A stretch of DNA of 64,000 nt from Anaerolineae bacterium (GCA_023382715.1 JAHDWP010000002.1:62001-126000), one strand, 5' to 3'; shown: positions 1 to 8,419, counted from the first letter of the stretch. The notes: generated from the letters alone by a model not told the origin. Made by a program: numbers and translations.

Positions 1-35
1 GGTAACTTGACAACTGATCACTCAACGAGGCATTC

Positions 36-1004
36 ATGACCGGCTTAGAAAGCACACTGCGCGGGATTGTGCGCGCCGCCGCTCCCATCGTCATTGCGGG
101 GCAGGGCGAGCTGCTCACCGAGCGCGCCGGCGTGATCAACCTGTCGCTGGACGGGACGATCATGCTGTCGGCCATGACTGCGCACCTGGTGGTGCGCGAG
201 ACGGGCAGCCTGGTGCAGGCGGTGCTGGCAGCGATGGCCGTCGGCGCGGCGGTGGCGCTGATTGTCGTTTTCTCCAGCATTGCCCTCAAGCTCAACCAGG
301 TGGCGGTCGGCTTTGTGCTGACCATCCTGTGCGCAGACCTGGCTATCTTCCTGGGCAAGCCGCACTTCAACCAGCCCGGCAAGGAAATGCCGCACATGCC
401 AATCCCGCTGCTCAAGGACATCCCCCTGCTGGGGCCGGTGCTGTTCAACCACAACATCCTGATCTACTTCAGCCTGTTCCTGATCGTGCTGATGTGGTTT
501 TATATCTACCGCACGCGGCCCGGCCTGACCCTGCGCAGCATCGGCGAGCAGCCCGAAGCGGCCTTCGTGCGCGGCACACCGGTCAACGCGCTGCGCTATG
601 TCTATGTGGTCGTTGGCGGATCGCTGGTGGGGCTGGCCGGGGCGACGTACTCGCTGTCGGTCAAGCTCGGCTGGAAGGAAGACCTCAGCGGCGAGGGCTG
701 GATCGCCCTGGCCATCGTCATCTTCGGGTTGTGGGTGCCGGCGCGGGTGGCCCTGGGCGCGTACCTGATCGTCGGCCTGCGCTCGATCGCCATTGATTTG
801 CAGGGCAACAAGGTGATCGATCTGCCTTCGCAGATCGTCAACATGCTGCCCTGGTTCCTGATGATCATCACGCTGCTGGTGGCGACCAGCGGCGCGCTGA
901 CCCGGCTGGACCGCTACGCGCCGGAGCGCTTCCGCCCGATGATGCGCCGCTTCACGCGGGCCGCGCCGCCGCGCGCGCTGGGCACCACGTTCGAGAAGCA
1001 TTAG
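36..1004 (+). CDS. Nucleoside/simple-sugar ABC transporter permease
   Basis: A 322-residue polytopic membrane protein of the BPL_transp_2 (RbsC/YufQ) family, which forms one half of the channel of an importer for nucleosides or simple sugars. The N-terminal stretch around residues 17-40 (IVIAGQGELLTERAGVINLS) is the hallmark of the second permease in nucleoside importers such as YufQ/NupQ. It is followed by about eight further hydrophobic segments and ends with a basic cytoplasmic tail. ATG at 36 follows a GAGG ribosome-binding site. The ATPase, binding protein and first permease would be expected upstream, outside the window. The xpt-guaA pair downstream supports a purine nucleoside substrate, but that is inference. 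Confidence 0.85.
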   Translation: MTGLESTLRGIVRAAAPIVIAGQGELLTERAGVINLSLDGTIMLSAMTAHLVVRETGSLVQAVLAAMAVGAAVALIVVFSSIALKLNQVAVGFVLTILCADLAIFLGKPHFNQPGKEMPHMPIPLLKDIPLLGPVLFNHNILIYFSLFLIVLMWFYIYRTRPGLTLRSIGEQPEAAFVRGTPVNALRYVYVVVGGSLVGLAGATYSLSVKLGWKEDLSGEGWIALAIVIFGLWVPARVALGAYLIVGLRSIAIDLQGNKVIDLPSQIVNMLPWFLMIITLLVATSGALTRLDRYAPERFRPMMRRFTRAAPPRALGTTFEKH

Positions 1005-1068
1005 CGGGCAGCAGCAGTAACATTTGCCTTCGGAAAATGCGGTCAGTACACCAGGAGGAGATGTTCCG

Positions 1069-1533
1069 ATGTATCCGTGCGAATTGCAGGAACACCCTGT
1101 GAGACCTATCCTGTCTATCCGCTTTCGCTCGCCCGTGCAGGACCTGCCCACACACTTCGGAAGGGTGTGGGGCAGCCTCATGGAGTATCTTGGGACTCTC
1201 GGTGAGCATCCCACAGGCGCGCCGTTCGCGACGTACTACAACATGGATATGCAGGACCTGGACATCGAGGCGGGCTTCCCGGTTGCCAGGCCGCTGCCGG
1301 GCAGGGGCGAGATCCAGGCCTCAGAAATCCCCGGCGGGATGTTCGCCGTCTGTCACTACACCGGCCCCTACAACCAGGTCGGGCCAGCCTACGAGGAACT
1401 CACGCAGTTTGTCCAGCAACAGGGCTACATACCCAGCGGCGTTGCCTACGAATGGTATCTGAACGATCCCGCTGCTGTGCCGCCGCAGGAGCTGAAGACC
1501 GACGTCGTCTTTCCGGTGTCGCGCGCGGGGTAG
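1069..1533 (+). CDS. GyrI-like small-molecule-binding domain protein
   Basis: A 154-residue stand-alone GyrI-like (AraC effector-binding, SHV-fold) domain with no helix-turn-helix. The family signature is the C-terminal block YEWYLNDP followed by a valine-proline and TDVVFPV, together with the central GGMFAVCHYTGPYNQV. Such domains bind hydrophobic or cationic ligands, and some have hydrolase-like activity; the ligand here is unknown. The reading frame is open from a TTG at 1024, but the ATG at 1069 has a perfect AGGAGG at 1053-1058 and is the likely start. It stands alone between the permease and xpt. Confidence 0.75.
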   Translation: MYPCELQEHPVRPILSIRFRSPVQDLPTHFGRVWGSLMEYLGTLGEHPTGAPFATYYNMDMQDLDIEAGFPVARPLPGRGEIQASEIPGGMFAVCHYTGPYNQVGPAYEELTQFVQQQGYIPSGVAYEWYLNDPAAVPPQELKTDVVFPVSRAG

Positions 1534-1570
1534 GGCGCGGGGCTGGATCGGACAGTCATTTGGACATTCT

Positions 1571-1597
1571 CAACAGGGGGCAGAACGCCCCTTGTTG
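1571..1597 (+). promoter_or_regulatory. 11-bp stem hairpin upstream of xpt
   Basis: CAACAGGGGGC at 1571-1581 pairs with GCCCCTTGTTG at 1587-1597 across a 5-nt loop (one G-T pair). A TACAAT (-10-like) follows at 1609-1614, 49 bases before the xpt start. There is no clean T-run, so it may be a weak terminator for the upstream gene or a leader element of xpt-guaA. Confidence 0.4.
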
Positions 1598-1662
1598 TAT
1601 TGGTGGGGTACAATGCAGTGAACGATGATCAGGCAATGAGACCGCGCGGGGGAGAACACACC

Positions 1663-2262
1663 ATGCAGGCGCTCAAGGACAAGATTCGGGCCGAGGGCAC
1701 ATACCTCGGCGACGGCATCCTCAAAATTGACGGCATCCTCAACCACCAGATGGACCCCAGGCTGATCCAGGCGATGGGCGAGGAGATCGCGCGGCGTTAC
1801 CGGGACACCGGGCCGACGCGCATCCTCACCGCCGAAGTGTCGGGCATCGCCCCGGCGCTGATGGCGGCGCTGGCCCTCGACATCCCCATCGTCTACGCAC
1901 GCAAGCACAAGCCGGTCACCATGTATGGCCCCATCTTCCTGGAGACCGCGCCCAGCCACACCAAAGGCGGCGAGATCAACCTGATGGTTGCCGCCGAGTA
2001 CCTGCCGCCGGGCGAGCGCGTGCTGATCGTGGACGATTTCCTGGCCTCTGGCAAGACGCTGTTCGCCCTGGCGCGCATGGTCGGCGAGGCGCGCTGCACG
2101 CTGGTGGGCATCGTCGCCGTCGTCGAAAAGGCTTTTGAGGGCGGGCGCGAGACGCTGGAGCGCAAGTATGGCGTGCCCGTTGACTCGCTGGTGACCATCA
2201 CCCACCTGGACGAGCATCACATTGAGTTCGCCGACGATCCGCCGCGCGGCGCGGAGATCTAG
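1663..2262 (+). CDS. xpt: Xanthine phosphoribosyltransferase
   Basis: A cytoplasmic type I phosphoribosyltransferase of 199 residues that converts xanthine and PRPP to XMP. Start and sequence align with Bacillus Xpt from the first residue (MQALKDKIRAEG), including ILNHQMDP, the SGIAPALM and YARKHKPVT blocks, and the PRPP loop VLIVDDFLASGKT. The frame is open further upstream (GTG at 1600), but homology and the purine-rich GGGGGAG before 1663 favour this start. guaA begins three bases after the stop, so the two are an operon: Xpt makes XMP and GuaA aminates it to GMP. Confidence 0.93.
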   Translation: MQALKDKIRAEGTYLGDGILKIDGILNHQMDPRLIQAMGEEIARRYRDTGPTRILTAEVSGIAPALMAALALDIPIVYARKHKPVTMYGPIFLETAPSHTKGGEINLMVAAEYLPPGERVLIVDDFLASGKTLFALARMVGEARCTLVGIVAVVEKAFEGGRETLERKYGVPVDSLVTITHLDEHHIEFADDPPRGAEI

Positions 2263-2265
2263 CCG

Positions 2266-3822
2266 ATGGCCCTCAAGAACGGCGGCATCGTCATCCTCGA
2301 CTACGGCTCGCAGACCGCCCAACTGATTGCCCGCCGCGTGCGCGAGCTGGGCGTCTTCGCCGCCCTCATCCCCTACGACGCCAGCGCCGCCGAGGCTCAG
2401 GCCGCCGCGCCCGCCTTGCGCGGCGTGATCCTCTCCGGCGGGCCGGCGGGCACCTACGAGCCGGATGCTCCGCCTCTGCCCGATTGGGTGCTGGCCAGCG
2501 GGCTGCCCGTGCTGGGCATCTGCTACGGGATGCAACTGCTCACCCAGCGTTTCGGTGGACAGGTCGCCGCCGCGACACAGCGCGAGTACGGCATGGCGAC
2601 CGTCAGCGTGCGCGCGACGAGCGAACTGTTCGCCGGGCTGGATGCCGAGCAGGCCGTGTGGATGAGTCACGGTGACCGCCTGGAGCACCCGCCGGACGGT
2701 TTCGCCGTCATAGCCTCCACGTCGAACGCCCCCTACGCGGCCATCGCCCACCAGGAGCGCCGCCTGTTCGGCGTGCAGTTCCACCCGGAAGTGCAGCACA
2801 CGGCGCACGGGCGCGCCATCCTGCGCAACTTCGTGATCGGCGTGTGCGGCGCGGCCTCTGGCTGGACGCCGGAGAGCTTCATCGCGGCCAGCATCGAGAG
2901 CATCCGCGCCCAGGTGGGCGGTGGGCGCGTGTTGCTGGGTATGAGCGGCGGGGTGGATTCGTCGGTGGCCGGCGAGCTGATTCACCGCGCGGTGGGCGAG
3001 CAGCTTGTGCCTGTCTTCGTCAATCACGGGATGCTGCGCCTGGGCGAGGCGGACGCCGTGATCGGGCTGGGCAAACAGTTGGGCTGGCGGAACATGATCG
3101 CTGTGGACGCCACCGAGGAGTTCCTTGGCGCGCTGCGCGGCGTGAGCGAGCCGGAAGCCAAGCGCCAGATCATCGGGCGGACGTTCGCCGAGGTCTTCGA
3201 GCGCGAGGCGAGTCGCCTGGGCGCGCTCGACTGGCTGGCCCAGGGCACGATCTACCCGGACGTGATCGAGAGCGCGGATACCGGGCGGCCCGGCGCACGG
3301 CGCATCAAGTCGCACCACAACGTCGGCGGGCTGCCCGACCGCCTGAAGGGGCGGCTGGTCGAGCCGCTGCGCGACCTGTTCAAGGACGAGGTGCGCCAGG
3401 TGGGGGCGCGGCTGGGCATTCCCGACGAGATCGTATGGCGGCAGCCGTTCCCTGGGCCGGGGCTGGGCGTGCGCTGCGTCGGCGAGGTGACGTGGGAGCG
3501 GCTGGAGATTCTGCGCGCCGCCGATCACCTCTTCACCGACGAGCTGCGCCAGGCCGGGCTGCTACGCGAAGGGACAGCCCAGGCGTTCGCCGTGCTGCTG
3601 CCGGTGCGCAGCGTCGGGGTGATGGGCGACCAGCGCACCTATGACGAGGTGATCGTGCTGCGCGCGGTGACGACGACCGATTTCATGACGGCGGACTGGG
3701 CGCGGCTGGCCCCCGACCTGCTGGCCCGCGTCAGCAGTCGCATCGTCAACGAGGTGCGCGGCGTCAACCGCGTGCTCTACGATATCACCAGCAAGCCGCC
3801 CGCCACGATTGAATGGGAGTGA
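2266..3822 (+). CDS. guaA: GMP synthase (glutamine-hydrolysing)
   Basis: A 518-residue two-domain enzyme, normal length for bacterial GuaA, catalysing XMP + ATP + glutamine to GMP. The class I amidotransferase domain has oxyanion motif ILSGGP (55-60), nucleophile Cys86 in GICYGMQ, and His173/Glu175 in FHPE. The ATP pyrophosphatase P-loop is SGGVDSS at 227-233. The C-terminal dimerisation domain ends in the conserved [21 protein letters not shown]. All catalytic residues are present. It is translationally close-coupled to xpt. Confidence 0.97.
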   Translation: MALKNGGIVILDYGSQTAQLIARRVRELGVFAALIPYDASAAEAQAAAPALRGVILSGGPAGTYEPDAPPLPDWVLASGLPVLGICYGMQLLTQRFGGQVAAATQREYGMATVSVRATSELFAGLDAEQAVWMSHGDRLEHPPDGFAVIASTSNAPYAAIAHQERRLFGVQFHPEVQHTAHGRAILRNFVIGVCGAASGWTPESFIAASIESIRAQVGGGRVLLGMSGGVDSSVAGELIHRAVGEQLVPVFVNHGMLRLGEADAVIGLGKQLGWRNMIAVDATEEFLGALRGVSEPEAKRQIIGRTFAEVFEREASRLGALDWLAQGTIYPDVIESADTGRPGARRIKSHHNVGGLPDRLKGRLVEPLRDLFKDEVRQVGARLGIPDEIVWRQPFPGPGLGVRCVGEVTWERLEILRAADHLFTDELRQAGLLREGTAQAFAVLLPVRSVGVMGDQRTYDEVIVLRAVTTTDFMTADWARLAPDLLARVSSRIVNEVRGVNRVLYDITSKPPATIEWE

Positions 3823-3884
3823 GCGCCCGCCTTCACGGGTAGTGTGTTAAATTCGGTTGAAATGGCGTGGGTACTGGCTGCCGT

Positions 3885-3995
3885 GTGCCTCCCCCATCCC
3901 CGGCCCTTCCCCCACGAGGGGGGAAGGGGGAAAAGCGGCGAGCCTGCTTCCCTTCCCTCCGCGCAGCGTGGGGGAAGGGGATGGGAGGGCCATGC
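3885..3995. repeat. Dispersed repeat, family A (CCCCATCCCC...GGGGAAGGGG type)
   Basis: The gap between guaA and hicB holds a C-rich/G-rich imperfect inverted repeat built from CCCCATCCCCGGCCCTTCCC and its complement. Close relatives occur at about 4650, 15600, 24580, 27110, 38220, 47380, 50760, 62970 and 63905. No gene is seen here. Confidence 0.7.
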
Positions 3996-4042
3996 CCGTG
4001 TGACGAGTTTCAACCGCAAAGGATACAGCACGCCTTCACACA

Positions 4043-4071
4043 TTGACCCTCACCTGGCCCCGTGCTATGCT
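4043..4071 (+). promoter_or_regulatory. Promoter of hicBA
   Basis: TTGACC at 4043-4048, 17-bp spacer, TATGCT at 4066-4071 preceded by TG (extended -10). It lies 34 bases before the hicB start and AGGAGAG follows at 4091. Confidence 0.65.
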
Positions 4072-4104
4072 CTGATCAACACAGCCAGCAAGGAGAGTCT
4101 GTCT

Positions 4105-4311
4105 ATGCGCCAGATCGTGATCATCTCCGCTGAAGAAGGGGGCTATATCGTTGAGTGCCCCAGCCTGCCGGGCTGTTATAGCCAGGGTGAAACGCTGGAC
4201 GAGGCTATTGCCAATATCAAGGAAGCCATCGCCCTCTACATCGAGGTCCTGCGAGAAGAGGGCAGGCCCATCCCCGAAGACAAGCTGGATCGTGTGATGA
4301 TGGTGGTATGA
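4105..4311 (+). CDS. hicB: HicB-family antitoxin
   Basis: A 68-residue protein made of the partial RNase H-like HicB fold: short beta strand start (RQIVIISAEEGGYIVECPSL), the conserved PGCYSQGETLDEAIANIKEAI block, then EGRPIPED. It is expected to bind and silence the HicA RNase next door. The frame is open from 3844 through repeat DNA, but the ATG at 4105 with AGGAGAG upstream gives the family's normal length. There is no added DNA-binding domain, so autoregulation, if present, needs the complex. Its stop overlaps the hicA start (ATGA); antitoxin-first order is a common variant. Confidence 0.88.
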   Translation: MRQIVIISAEEGGYIVECPSLPGCYSQGETLDEAIANIKEAIALYIEVLREEGRPIPEDKLDRVMMVV

Positions 4312-4529
4312 GCCGCTTGCCTTCTGTGTCAGGACGCCAGTGCGTCAAGGCACTGGAGAAGGTAGGCTTCACTGTCCGGCGGCGGACCGGCAGTCATCTC
4401 ATCGCCCAGCGAGGCGATCCGTATGCTCAGATCGTAGTCCCCAATCACCGAACGCTCAAGCACGGCCTGCTGCGAAAGATCATCAAAGATGCCGGGCTAA
4501 CGGTCGAGGAATTCGTCGAACTGCTCTGA
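4308..4529 (+). CDS. hicA: HicA-family mRNA interferase toxin
   Basis: A 73-residue YcfA/HicA dsRBD-like RNase expected to cleave mRNA when released from HicB. It has the typical KALEKVGF start, the RRTGSH segment with the catalytic His30, and the ending VPNHRTLKHGLLRKIIKDAGLTVEEF. It is full length with no visible defect. ATGA overlap with hicB means translational coupling. It sits at the edge of a defence-like patch. Confidence 0.9.
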   Translation: MSRLPSVSGRQCVKALEKVGFTVRRRTGSHLIAQRGDPYAQIVVPNHRTLKHGLLRKIIKDAGLTVEEFVELL

Positions 4530-4644
4530 TGGTGGCTCCCTGCTGCATCTCACACGCCGGAAGTTGCCCCACCTTTCGACATTTTGTTGGGCCTGTGATG
4601 TGGGATGTCGCTCATCCGCCTGTGCTACTCGCCGGGTGCGTGCA

Positions 4645-4745
4645 AAACCTGTCAGGGTGGGGCACTGCCCTGCTGCGCCCTGGTTGACCTCACCCCCAGC
4701 CTCGCTGCGCCCGGCACGTCGCTGTCAACCTTGACGCGCACCCTA
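4645..4745. repeat. Dispersed repeat, family A, in 310-base gap before the TIR gene
   Basis: The hicA-TIR gap contains GCAAAACCTGTCAGGGTGGG followed by CTGCTGCGCCCTGGTTGACC and TCACCCCCAGCCTCGCTGCG. The same arrangement recurs at 26855-26905. Small open frames over it are repeat-derived. No clear promoter for the TIR gene was recognised. Confidence 0.6.
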
Positions 4746-4839
4746 CCCTATTTCCCCATTGTCCCGGATTGGTTTCTGTGGCACGATCAGCGGACACTGA
4801 GCGTTCTGTAACAGCACATCGTAGCCGGAAAACCCGCCC

Positions 4840-6237
4840 ATGACCCGCGTCTTCATCAGCTACAGCCGCGTTGACGAGGATTTCGCCCGCCGCCTGGCCA
4901 CCGATCTCGACCGCCTGGGGGCCGAGGTGTGGATTGACGTGGACGACATCCCCCCCGGCGCCAATTGGAGCACCGCCGTCCAGCAGGGCCTCGACACCTG
5001 CGACGCGCTGCTGCTGATCATCTCCCCGGACGCGATGGCTTCTAAAAACGTCGAGGACGAGTGGCAGTACGTCCGCGACGAGGGCAAGGCGATCCTGCCC
5101 GTGCTGTGGCGGCCCGTCCCCAGGCTGCACTTCCAACTGCGCCGCATCCAGTACGTGGACTTTCATCGCCAGGGCTACGAGACGGCGCTGGGCCAACTGC
5201 GCGCCCGCCTGTTTGATGAGGCGCTCACCGCGCCCGCTGCCCCGTCCGCGCCCGGCGCGATCACGGCGAGCAGCGCGCGCCAGGTCGTCGCCCTGCGCGA
5301 GCTGTCTGCTCACCGCGACAGCGTGCGCGCCGTCGCCTTCAGCCCGGACGGGTCGCTGCTGGCCACCGGTTCCGACGACAAGACCGTGCGCCTGTGGCAC
5401 ACGGGCCAGCGGGCGCGCATCCGCGCCCTGATCGGCCACGAGAAGCCGGTCAACGCCGTCGCCTTCAGCCCGGACGGATCGCTGCTCGCCTCGGCGTCGG
5501 ACGATCGCACGGTGCGCCTGTGGGATGTTAAGCGCCGCTTCTGCGTGACGGCGCTGCGTGGACACAGCGAGCGCGTCACCCACCTCGCCTGGCAGGGGAC
5601 GGGCGAGCGGCTTCTTTCGAGCGGCGATGACGGCATGCTGCGCGTCTGGGACGTGTCCGCACGCCGCCCGATCGCCGACGCCGGTCACCAGGGGGCCGCG
5701 CCGCTGGTCTTCGCTGCTGGCCAGGACGGGGTGACGCTGGCCGAAATCGTAGGCGGGGAGCGTGCCCGCGTGTGGGCTGGGGCGCGCCAGAAAGCGCGGC
5801 TGGAGCGCGCTCTGCCCGCCGAAGGGTGCTGCCTGGCCCTCAGTTTGGACGGGGCGCTGCTGGCCGTCGGTTTCACTGACGGCGGGCTGATCCTGCTCGA
5901 CGCGGCTTCCGGCGACGAGCTGGCGCGCGCCTGGTACGCCGACTACAACGCCAACTGCGTGCGCGCCGTCGCCTTCAGCCCGGACGGATCGCTGCTGGTG
6001 GCGGCTTCGCTGGATGGCGGCCTGCGCCTGTGGAAGGTGGCGACGCTTCGCGCGGGGAAGAGCACACGCGCTTTGCGCGCTCTGCACGCGCATGATGGCG
6101 GACTGACCGGCGTGGCCTTCAGCGCGGACGGGACGTGGCTGGCAACCGCTTCGCACGACGGCACGGCGCGGCTGTGGGGGGCGGGGGGAAAGAAGCGCCC
6201 ACCGATTACACAGCGAGATCAAGCGGCAGATCGCTGA
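4840..6237 (+). CDS. TIR domain-WD40 beta-propeller protein
   Basis: 465 residues in two parts. Residues 1-125 are a bacterial TIR (TIR_2) domain: VFISYSRVDEDFARRL, WIDVDDIPPG, then SPDAMASKNVEDEW, in which Glu74 (or Glu72) is the likely NADase catalytic glutamate. Residues about 140-455 carry seven WD40 repeats, two of them nearly identical (AVAFSPDGSLLA...SDD.TVRLW), the fourth degenerate; seven repeats suffice for one closed propeller. Bacterial TIR proteins often consume NAD+ when a sensor domain is triggered, so the propeller could be the sensor; that role is inference. It converges on the restriction gene, overlapping its 3' end by 32 bases. Confidence 0.88.
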   Translation: MTRVFISYSRVDEDFARRLATDLDRLGAEVWIDVDDIPPGANWSTAVQQGLDTCDALLLIISPDAMASKNVEDEWQYVRDEGKAILPVLWRPVPRLHFQLRRIQYVDFHRQGYETALGQLRARLFDEALTAPAAPSAPGAITASSARQVVALRELSAHRDSVRAVAFSPDGSLLATGSDDKTVRLWHTGQRARIRALIGHEKPVNAVAFSPDGSLLASASDDRTVRLWDVKRRFCVTALRGHSERVTHLAWQGTGERLLSSGDDGMLRVWDVSARRPIADAGHQGAAPLVFAAGQDGVTLAEIVGGERARVWAGARQKARLERALPAEGCCLALSLDGALLAVGFTDGGLILLDAASGDELARAWYADYNANCVRAVAFSPDGSLLVAASLDGGLRLWKVATLRAGKSTRALRALHAHDGGLTGVAFSADGTWLATASHDGTARLWGAGGKKRPPITQRDQAADR

Positions 6238-7042
6238 TGTCCCTCAAGCGATTGCCATCTATCATCGTGTGCAACATGTCCAACTGATCTTCGCTCACTG
6301 CTTCAACAGCTTTGACCAGTTCCGGCAGCGCAAAATGATAGACGCAATCCAGGTCGCCCGTTCCCAGCGCCAGCGAAGCCAAGCGCGTTGGCAATGGCTC
6401 AGCAGCTACCACCATGACTTGCGGCGTGTGGCCTTTGCGGTTGCGGATCAGATTCAGGGCTTCCGTCCTGACATTCTGAGAGCGGTCGCTGCGAATCGTC
6501 CATTTGCAGGATATGCTCGCGTGCAGCAAAGGGATACCGCCCGACCGATTGATCGCCCGCAAGGGGGAATGGCGAGCCACAGAATCATCAAGCACTGGCG
6601 CAAAGCGATCTATTTCCTCGTCAGAAAGAGGAAATCTGGCCACGACAATATCCGGCTCGACCAGATAATCGCCACCTAGAGCCGAGGCCAGTTCAGGGTA
6701 TTTAGTCAGCGTTTCCTGCAAATAGGCCAGATGCCTGTACTGCTCAAAGCGGGCAATGCTGGGCCCGACTTCAAAACCCCACTCCCCAGGTCTCACGTGG
6801 AGCAATAATGAAAAAGCTTCATTCAGGAAATCTCTGGTGACTTGCTCAAACCGCTTGCCTTTACTCTGGCCAGTGACCTTGTCCGTAGCGACAGGATATC
6901 CCAGCAGTTCGATCAAGCGCAGCCCGATAGCCATACTGGCCCGGTTGTCCTTGTCGGCCATGTTGGGAACGCCGTTAGTCAGACGTAGCACGTGCTGGCA
7001 AATGCTGCGATGGTACTCTTTCCTCAACGCAGCCAGTCTCAT
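6206..7042 (-). CDS. NgoMIV-type type II restriction endonuclease
   Basis: 278 residues. The PD-(D/E)XK core matches NgoMIV spacing: Glu66, Pro130-Asp131, Ser178-Cys179-Lys180, and Glu194 exactly 14 residues after the lysine. The R-x-D-R recognition segment (Arg184, Asp186, Arg187) sits at the same distance from the lysine as in NgoMIV, where it reads the central CCGG. The enzyme is therefore predicted to cut a site with CCGG at its centre, possibly GCCGGC; the outer bases cannot be read from sequence. Its start overlaps the methyltransferase stop by 4 bases. GC is lower than in the surrounding genes, consistent with transfer. Confidence 0.88.
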   Translation of the reverse strand: MRLAALRKEYHRSICQHVLRLTNGVPNMADKDNRASMAIGLRLIELLGYPVATDKVTGQSKGKRFEQVTRDFLNEAFSLLLHVRPGEWGFEVGPSIARFEQYRHLAYLQETLTKYPELASALGGDYLVEPDIVVARFPLSDEEIDRFAPVLDDSVARHSPLRAINRSGGIPLLHASISCKWTIRSDRSQNVRTEALNLIRNRKGHTPQVMVVAAEPLPTRLASLALGTGDLDCVYHFALPELVKAVEAVSEDQLDMLHTMIDGNRLRDISDLPLDLAV

Positions 7043-8328
7043 TGCGGCCCTCCAGGTTTATAGAAGCCGATGACGTATTCCCGGTGCATTCTGTTTTCGA
7101 TCTGTGAGTTTCGTTCGTGCCCTCTGCGCGCGGGCATCATGCGCCGGTCACGATCCAGGTTGCGCACGCCGATATGCGCGATTTCAAAGCCAACCTGCTG
7201 CCCGATTTCCGCCAGGCAATCATAAGTGCGCGTATCTATGCCCCGGATGACCGAACTGCCCACCACAACGATAGCTGCTCGTCCAGGCCTGATGACACGA
7301 ATCATCTCGCCGAGCACCCGCGCCATTTCGGAGTAGTAGCGTCGCAGTCCGGCTCCCTTACCGCGGTCTCTGGCGGCAATAGCCTGAATAACTCCAGCAG
7401 TCGTAGAGGGCAGTTCCTCCGTCTTGGTACCATCCAGGGCCTCACTGCCGATATACCGCTTGCGATACTGAGACAGAATATCTATCGGATAGCCCATCCA
7501 GACGAGCGAGAATTTATGTGCTCGCATGTAATCTATGGCGTTAGCGGGATAAGGCGGCGAAGTAACAACCAAGTCCACTGAGCCACTCTTGAGAGGCAGA
7601 CTCTGGGCGTCGCCACAGCCCAGCACAACCAGGGGCCGAGCGGCTGGAAGAGCCGCTAGACTGGTCAGATTCTGTTTCAGTCGCTTTTCAAATTCCTTGA
7701 TCGGTGACCGGTATGGCTTGTCTTTGGCACGATGGGGGCGCGTGTGGGCCAGATCGAGCGCCAGGGAGACTCCCCCTGATTTTGTGATAATGACGGACGA
7801 AAATGCCAGCTCCAGGAAACTACGCACGCCATCTTCCTGCAAGACTTCGATCTGCTTTAAGAGAGCCAGCAGCTCAATCTGCGCCTCTGGCGCAAACCAA
7901 TAGTCTACAAACTCCTGGGTCTTGGCATCAAAGCGCCTGGCAAGCTCTGCCTGCAAACCCTCGTTCTGTTCATAGACAGCCGACTTTGCTTTCCTGAGCA
8001 TCATCAATCCCGCCTGGGCAGCCTGGAGCGGGGAGACAGAGGTCGTCTTCGCGTTACACAGACGCAACGCCAGCGGGTCAATATCGAACCCGACAGCACA
8101 GCGACCAGCCAATACAGCCTCCAATAGTGTGGTGCCCGATCCGACCATCGGATCGAGCACCACATCGCCAGGCTGAGTCAGGCCATCTATGAACTTGCGC
8201 GGGAGTTGAGGCGGAAACTTGGCCGGAAATGCGTGTAGATCGTGCGTGAACTCTCGACTTGAACTGCTGTGGAAATCCAAGTCGCTTGAAAGCAGCGAAA
8301 CTAACTTCGACTGATAGGTGTTGGACAT
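7039..8328 (-). CDS. DNA methyltransferase (N4-cytosine/N6-adenine type)
   Basis: A 429-residue SAM-dependent amino-methyltransferase. The order is HAFPAKFPP near residues 32-40, motif I DPMVGSGTT at 59-67, FDIDPLA, and motif IV TSPPYP at 256-261. SPPY favours N4-cytosine methylation, which suits protection of a CCGG-centred site. It is translated first in the operon; the nuclease start overlaps its stop, so methylation precedes cleavage activity. A TTG at 8334 is in frame, but ATG at 8328 seems likelier; neither has a clear Shine-Dalgarno. A good promoter lies at 8372-8399. Confidence 0.88.
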   Translation of the reverse strand: MSNTYQSKLVSLLSSDLDFHSSSSREFTHDLHAFPAKFPPQLPRKFIDGLTQPGDVVLDPMVGSGTTLLEAVLAGRCAVGFDIDPLALRLCNAKTTSVSPLQAAQAGLMMLRKAKSAVYEQNEGLQAELARRFDAKTQEFVDYWFAPEAQIELLALLKQIEVLQEDGVRSFLELAFSSVIITKSGGVSLALDLAHTRPHRAKDKPYRSPIKEFEKRLKQNLTSLAALPAARPLVVLGCGDAQSLPLKSGSVDLVVTSPPYPANAIDYMRAHKFSLVWMGYPIDILSQYRKRYIGSEALDGTKTEELPSTTAGVIQAIAARDRGKGAGLRRYYSEMARVLGEMIRVIRPGRAAIVVVGSSVIRGIDTRTYDCLAEIGQQVGFEIAHIGVRNLDRDRRMMPARRGHERNSQIENRMHREYVIGFYKPGGPQ

Positions 8329-8371
8329 TGGCAATATGCACTCGTTAAGTCAAACCGACTGCCTCAAAGCA

Positions 8372-8399
8372 ATTATACCAATTCAAGGGGAGCAGTAAA
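8372..8399 (-). promoter_or_regulatory. Promoter of the restriction-modification operon
   Basis: On the minus strand TTTACT (8399-8394), 16-bp spacer, TATAAT (8377-8372) with an extended TGG before it. It is about 45 bases before the methyltransferase start. Confidence 0.55.
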
Positions 8400-8413
8400 C
8401 TTCCAACCTATGC

Positions 8414-8419
8414 TACAAT
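8414..8419 (+). promoter_or_regulatory. Extended -10 before the radical SAM gene
   Basis: TGCTACAAT ending at 8419 forms an extended -10; the -35 is not clear. GAGGAG at 8440-8445 is the ribosome-binding site for the ATG at 8452. It diverges from the promoter of the restriction-modification operon, less than 20 bases away. Confidence 0.4.

Noticed and set aside
1561-1662. Purine riboswitch upstream of xpt
   Set aside because: The conserved purine-aptamer junction and loop sequences are not present; only a simple hairpin is seen.
1570-3528. Long open frame on the minus strand (652 codons) across xpt and guaA
   Set aside because: It is the antisense shadow of two well-recognised genes; composition is His/Arg/Gln-rich low-quality and no family is recognisable.
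3885-3995. CRISPR array suspicion from clustered repeats
   Set aside because: Repeats are not regularly spaced, have no constant spacer length and no cas genes are present anywhere in the window.
3844-4104. N-terminal extension of hicB through the repeat
   Set aside because: Encoded by family A repeat DNA; ATG 4105 with AGGAGAG gives the normal HicB length and has its own promoter.
4605-4811. Small plus-strand ORF (68 codons) between hicA and the TIR gene
   Set aside because: Made from family A repeat DNA, no ribosome-binding site, no similarity recognised.
4690-6222. Minus-strand 510-codon frame opposite the TIR-WD40 gene
   Set aside because: Shadow of the WD40 repeats; no start signal or domain.
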